A DNA stretch of 19,150 bases, taken from NCBI GenBank assembly GCA_012519525.1, contig JAAYQB010000024.1, positions 1 to 19,150 of the forward strand. Reading direction: 5' to 3'. Shown piece after piece: positions 16,282 through 19,150 of the stretch (the stretch's first letter is position 1; the number at the start of each line of letters is the position of its first letter). The notes beneath the pieces were generated by a model. The model had not been told where the DNA came from, made no database searches, and saw nothing but the letters and a program-made list of their open reading frames with translations. The translations under genes were made by a program, and so were the position numbers. The DNA is from Bacteroidales bacterium (lineage in GTDB: Bacteria > Bacteroidota > Bacteroidia > Bacteroidales > WCHB1-69).

Positions 16282-17355
16282 ATGAAAACACTGTTAAACA
16301 TATTATTTTCGATTTTATTGCTGACTTTACTCAGCTGTAATAATGGCGAACAATCAAAACATAATCCTGTTAAAGACCCTACTGCAATTGAAGAGGAGAA
16401 TGCAGGAATTACAATTAACTACGACAGCACCAAAGTTATTAAAACTGCTTATGTAACAGACAGAAAAGGAGTTGATATAAAACAACAAGCCAATAAAAAT
16501 TCCAAGACATTAGGAACCTATGGATACGGAACAAAGTTAGAGGTAATCGAAGAAACTGAAGATTGGTTTGGTGTCCGTGATAGAATTACAAGAGAGTTTT
16601 ATAGAGATGGCTACAAAATAGAAAGTACTACTTGGGAAAAGGTGTATGTTGCAAAAAATAAAACTGGTTCTATTGAAGAAATAAAATTAATACCCTCCGA
16701 CCTCAATATTATTTCTTCTTTGACAATAAATCAAAAAACGGAATATTTTGAAACAGATAAAAAGCTGACAAAATATCTCACTTTAGAGCTTATAGACAAA
16801 TCGCTTTTTGACAATCAAAAAAATAGTGCTGTCTGTTTTTTATTAACGGATACAATCGTTAAGAAAAAAAGAAATGGCATTCTTGAATTGAAATGCAAAA
16901 ACAAAACTGTAAAGTACGTTGACAAACCTGATGCAGAAGTTGATGTGCAAGTATTCAATTATGTCGGGCAAATTGAATTTTTAAATAAATACCTAATCAG
17001 TGGGGCATATTGGGAAAGTGGGGATTATAAATTTATTGACAAAACAAGCGGAGAAGAAACGAATACTTTTGTAGATTACCCTTATATTTCACCCGATAAA
17101 AAGAGTATTATTTGCATTAACACAAATCATTTTAATTTCACGGCAGACTTAGAGTTCTACACCATTTCCGGAAATGAGATAAAACAGATTATGAGTGCAA
17201 GTTTTAAAAATTGGATGCCAACTTTAAGTAATGGTAAAATGTTTTGGAGTTCTGACGGATACTTATATCTGACAGTGAACCATGTCAATTCTTTTTGGAA
17301 AACTGACGGTAACTTAAACGACAAATGCCAACACATAAGAATAAAAATACTATAA
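16282..17355 (+). CDS. Lipoprotein with an SH3-like (SH3b) domain
   Basis: A 357-residue protein with a lipobox 'LLSC' (Cys19). At about residues 50-110 it has a bacterial SH3-like segment: 'AYVTDRKGVDIKQQANKNSKTLGTY' (in part), 'GTKLEVIEETEDWFGVRD', and the closing 'WEKVYVAKNKTGS'. Such domains commonly bind cell-wall peptides or act as protein-binding modules. The remaining 240 residues look like beta-rich repeats ('GDYKFIDKTSGEETNTFVDYPYISPDKKSI', here cited in part as GDYKFIDK and YISPDKK) and resemble proteins of free-living Bacteroidota of unknown role. It may be cotranscribed with the preceding lipoprotein, since only a weak promoter-like AAAATTTG lies in the 84-nt gap. Confidence 0.75.
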   Translation: MKTLLNILFSILLLTLLSCNNGEQSKHNPVKDPTAIEEENAGITINYDSTKVIKTAYVTDRKGVDIKQQANKNSKTLGTYGYGTKLEVIEETEDWFGVRDRITREFYRDGYKIESTTWEKVYVAKNKTGSIEEIKLIPSDLNIISSLTINQKTEYFETDKKLTKYLTLELIDKSLFDNQKNSAVCFLLTDTIVKKKRNGILELKCKNKTVKYVDKPDAEVDVQVFNYVGQIEFLNKYLISGAYWESGDYKFIDKTSGEETNTFVDYPYISPDKKSIICINTNHFNFTADLEFYTISGNEIKQIMSASFKNWMPTLSNGKMFWSSDGYLYLTVNHVNSFWKTDGNLNDKCQHIRIKIL

Positions 17356-17469
17356 CCAACATCGTAAAACATTGCCATTTGACAATACAACCCCATTTAT
17401 AAATTCATATTAGGACACAATACCCAAAATCCAAAATCAGTAATCCAATTCATTAAAAAAAACACAACC

Positions 17470-17505
17470 TCACTGACCATCTTCCAATAGAATAAGGATT
17501 AAAAC
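17470..17505 (+). repeat. Solitary CRISPR-repeat-like sequence, copy B
   Basis: A 36-nt segment reading TCACTGACCATCTTCCAATAG (17470-17490, cited by position) then AATAAGGATTAAAAC (17491-17505). It matches copy A in ACCAT.TTCCA.TAG and in the 13-nt TAAGGATTAAAAC, in the same orientation. It sits just upstream of the ATPase promoter. Otherwise the gap 17356-17603 is AT-rich and holds only that promoter and the GTAAC cluster. Confidence 0.55.
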
Positions 17506-17530
17506 CAAGTAAAATAATTTTCAAAAATGA

Positions 17531-17560
17531 GTTGTATTTAAAAAATATTTTATACTTTTG
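17531..17560 (+). promoter_or_regulatory. Promoter of the DUF234 ATPase gene
   Basis: TACTTTTG (17553-17560) matches TAnnTTTG. GTTG (17531-17534) lies 18 nt upstream as the -33 element. The expected transcription start falls inside the GTAAC cluster that follows. Confidence 0.7.
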
Positions 17561-17588
17561 TAACCTCCGTAACAGTAACGGCGGTAAC
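17560..17588 (+). repeat. Four-copy GTAAC cluster at the transcription start
   Basis: GTAAC occurs at 17560-17564, 17569-17573, 17575-17579 and 17584-17588: two GTAAC-N4-GTAAC boxes separated by one base. The middle can also fold (CCGT 17567-17570 with ACGG 17578-17581, plus two more pairs beyond a mismatch). The position, directly after the -7 element and 15 nt before the ATG, fits an operator or a 5'-UTR control element. Confidence 0.5.
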
Positions 17589-17603
17589 TAAAAATTTATA
17601 AAT

Positions 17604-18926
17604 ATGAAATTTTACAATAGAACAAAAGAAATTGCTGAACTACAAAGAATTAAAAAGCTCTCTTTTAGCGAATATTCTCGAATGACTGTAATTACCGGCA
17701 GACGCAGAATTGGCAAAACAAGTTTGATAATGAAGTCGGTTGAAAACGAACCGAACGTTTATCTTTTTGTCGGCAGGAAAACGGAAGCAAGGCTTTGCAA
17801 CGAATATATTCAAGAAATTTCAAATGCTCTGAATGTTTTCGTACCCCAAGAAATTTCGAGTTTCCGCTCTCTTTTTCAATATCTTATGGAAATCGGGAAA
17901 CAACGTTCATTTCATTTGATTATTGATGAATTTCAGGAGTTTTTCAATATCAATGAGTCAATATACAGCGACATACAAAACCTTTGGGATCAATATCGTA
18001 GAAAAACAAAAGTCAATCTCATTGTAAGCGGGTCGGTTTATTCGTTGATGAATAAAATTTTTCAAAATTCCAAAGAACCGCTTTTTGGTCGTGCCGATAA
18101 CACCATAAAACTTTCGCCTTTTGACACAGATACTTTAAAAACCATCATCTATGATTATAATCCTGATTACCAAAACGATGACTTATTAGCATTATACACT
18201 TTTACCGGAGGTATTCCAAAGTATGTAGAACTCATTTGTGATGGGTGCGAGTTGAAAGTTGAGTCGATGATTGAATTTATCGTACGCGAAAATTCCCCTT
18301 TTATAGATGAAGGCAAAAACTTGTTAATAGAAGAATTTGGTAAAAATTACGGTACTTATTTTTCTATTTTGAGTTGCATTTCGGGTGGAATTAACACACA
18401 ACCAACTATTATGACAGCACTTAACGAAAAAAGTATTGGCGGACACATTAAGCGATTAATCGAAGATTACAATATTTTGAAAAGAGTACGTCCTTTTGGT
18501 GCAAAAGAAGGCTCACAAACTGCTCGTTATGAAATTATTGATAATTTCTTGCAATTCTGGTTCAATTATTTTGACCGCAATCGTTCTATGATAGAATTAA
18601 AGGCATTTTCAGGCTTACAAGAGATTGTAAAATCTGATTACACAACATATTCAGGTAAAATGTTAGAGCGATATTTTCGTGCAAAGTTGGCGGAAACCGG
18701 CTTATACCGTGAAATAGCTTCGTGGTGGGAACCCAAAGGAGAAGCAAATGAAATAGATATTGTTGCATTACTTTTTGAGAAAAATAAAGCATTGGCGGTA
18801 GAAGTAAAACGCAACAAAGAGCGTTTTCACCCCAAGATATTTGCTGAAAAAGTAAAAAGATTAAAGCAATTAGAATTGCCTAAATTTACAATTGAAACCG
18901 GTTGTCTATCGTTAGAAGATATGTAA
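17604..18926 (+). CDS. Archaeal-type AAA ATPase with C-terminal DUF234 (PD-(D/E)XK) domain
   Basis: A 440-residue protein. The N-terminal ATPase_2 domain has Walker A GRRRIGKTSL (32-41), Walker B LIIDEFQEF with D108 and E109, and a sensor segment 'NLIVSGSVYSLM'. A winged-helix part follows ('GGHIKRLIEDYNILKRVRPFG', in part). The C-terminal DUF234 region carries a nuclease-like core: NEID (382-385) and EVK (400-402), spaced as in PD-(D/E)XK enzymes. Such proteins are numerous in Bacteroidota and archaea, and their role is unsettled; DNA-related or defence roles have been suggested. The family-typical ending 'CLSLEDM' indicates that the gene is complete. It has its own promoter with an unusual GTAAC cluster. 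Whether the nuclease-like site is active is unknown. Confidence 0.88.
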   Translation: MKFYNRTKEIAELQRIKKLSFSEYSRMTVITGRRRIGKTSLIMKSVENEPNVYLFVGRKTEARLCNEYIQEISNALNVFVPQEISSFRSLFQYLMEIGKQRSFHLIIDEFQEFFNINESIYSDIQNLWDQYRRKTKVNLIVSGSVYSLMNKIFQNSKEPLFGRADNTIKLSPFDTDTLKTIIYDYNPDYQNDDLLALYTFTGGIPKYVELICDGCELKVESMIEFIVRENSPFIDEGKNLLIEEFGKNYGTYFSILSCISGGINTQPTIMTALNEKSIGGHIKRLIEDYNILKRVRPFGAKEGSQTARYEIIDNFLQFWFNYFDRNRSMIELKAFSGLQEIVKSDYTTYSGKMLERYFRAKLAETGLYREIASWWEPKGEANEIDIVALLFEKNKALAVEVKRNKERFHPKIFAEKVKRLKQLELPKFTIETGCLSLEDM

Positions 18927-18930
18927 GGAC

Positions 18931-19020
18931 AAACCGCTCAAGCGAGTACGCATTGATGATAGAGGTACGCACTTAAATTTTACAGCAGAAGTAGCGAGGA
19001 AACAGCACGCACCCACTCCC
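18931..19020. other. Short GC-richer segment downstream of the ATPase gene
   Basis: By my count 44 of these 90 bases are G or C (about 49%), well above the flanking AT-rich DNA. It contains the direct repeat GTACGCA (18946-18952 and 18965-18971). One frame stays open from 18919 to 19027 but has no evident start and no recognised family. It may be a remnant of another gene or an intergenic repeat. No hairpin terminator was found here. Confidence 0.35.
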
Positions 19021-19090
19021 CTTTTTTAATTAGTCGACCCTTAAAAACATTTTAATTTATTGAATATCATTAAAATAATTTGTAAAATAT

Positions 19091-19121
19091 ATTGAAGATA
19101 TTGCAATTATTTGTATCTTTG
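19091..19121 (+). promoter_or_regulatory. Promoter for a gene beginning at the window edge
   Basis: TATCTTTG (19114-19121) is an exact -7 element, with ATTG (19091-19094) 19 nt upstream. An ATG at 19147-19149, 25 nt further on, may start the next gene, but only one codon is visible. Confidence 0.6.
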
Positions 19122-19150
19122 CAACAAAAATCTTGTATATTTTTGTATGA

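Noticed and set aside
19018..19050. Possible third CRISPR-repeat-like copy (AATTAGTCGACCCTTAAAAAC)
   Set aside because: Only ATTAGT and TTAAAAAC resemble copies A and B; the central GGATT and the ACCATnTTCC core are missing, so the match is not better than chance in AT-rich DNA.

Overview
The window looks like the chromosome of a low-GC (roughly one third G+C), probably anaerobic member of the Bacteroidota, most likely Bacteroidales. Three things support this. Almost every transcription-unit start carries the phylum's -7 promoter element (TAnnTTTG). Most genes lack a clear Shine-Dalgarno sequence and have A-rich leaders instead. The gene set (ferredoxin-linked indolepyruvate oxidoreductase, PF13568-like beta-barrels, a YwqK/MORN lipoprotein, a C69 dipeptidase, a DUF234 ATPase) fits the group. 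No rRNA, tRNA, transposase or multi-unit CRISPR array was seen.

Positions 1-5742 hold one rightward run from a promoter at 11-18: recQ, a membrane-anchored Skp/OmpH-like protein, a MORN-repeat lipoprotein, and iorA-iorB, closed by a strong hairpin at 5709-5741. A flavodoxin-fold protein follows. Facing it is the fused NAD(P)H-hydrate repair enzyme (6267-7772, minus). A second rightward unit (7978-9570) encodes an outer-membrane beta-barrel and rfbD, and then comes a secreted C69 cysteine dipeptidase. A bidirectional terminator at 11444-11477 separates the dipeptidase from a leftward operon with tightly packed or overlapping genes: MATE transporter, cytidylate-kinase-like protein, beta-barrel protein (14066 to 11490).

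From about 14.1 kb to the end the window looks like accessory DNA: separately promoted genes, longer AT-rich gaps and few housekeeping functions. It encodes a DUF1887 CARF-nuclease of the Card1/Can2 type, which is normally an ancillary effector of type III CRISPR-Cas. It also encodes two lipoproteins (one Cys-rich and unrecognised, one with an SH3-like domain) and an archaeal-type AAA ATPase with a DUF234/PD-(D/E)XK C-terminus. No cas genes are visible here. However, two solitary 36-nt sequences, very similar to each other, end in GGATTAAAAC and resemble type III/I-B CRISPR repeats. They lie in the same orientation at 14163-14198 (before the CARF gene) and 17470-17505 (before the ATPase gene), bracketing 3.3 kb. 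This is the most notable signal in the window. It could be a relic of a type III locus, or a stand-alone CARF effector module with repeat-like regulatory or recombination sites.
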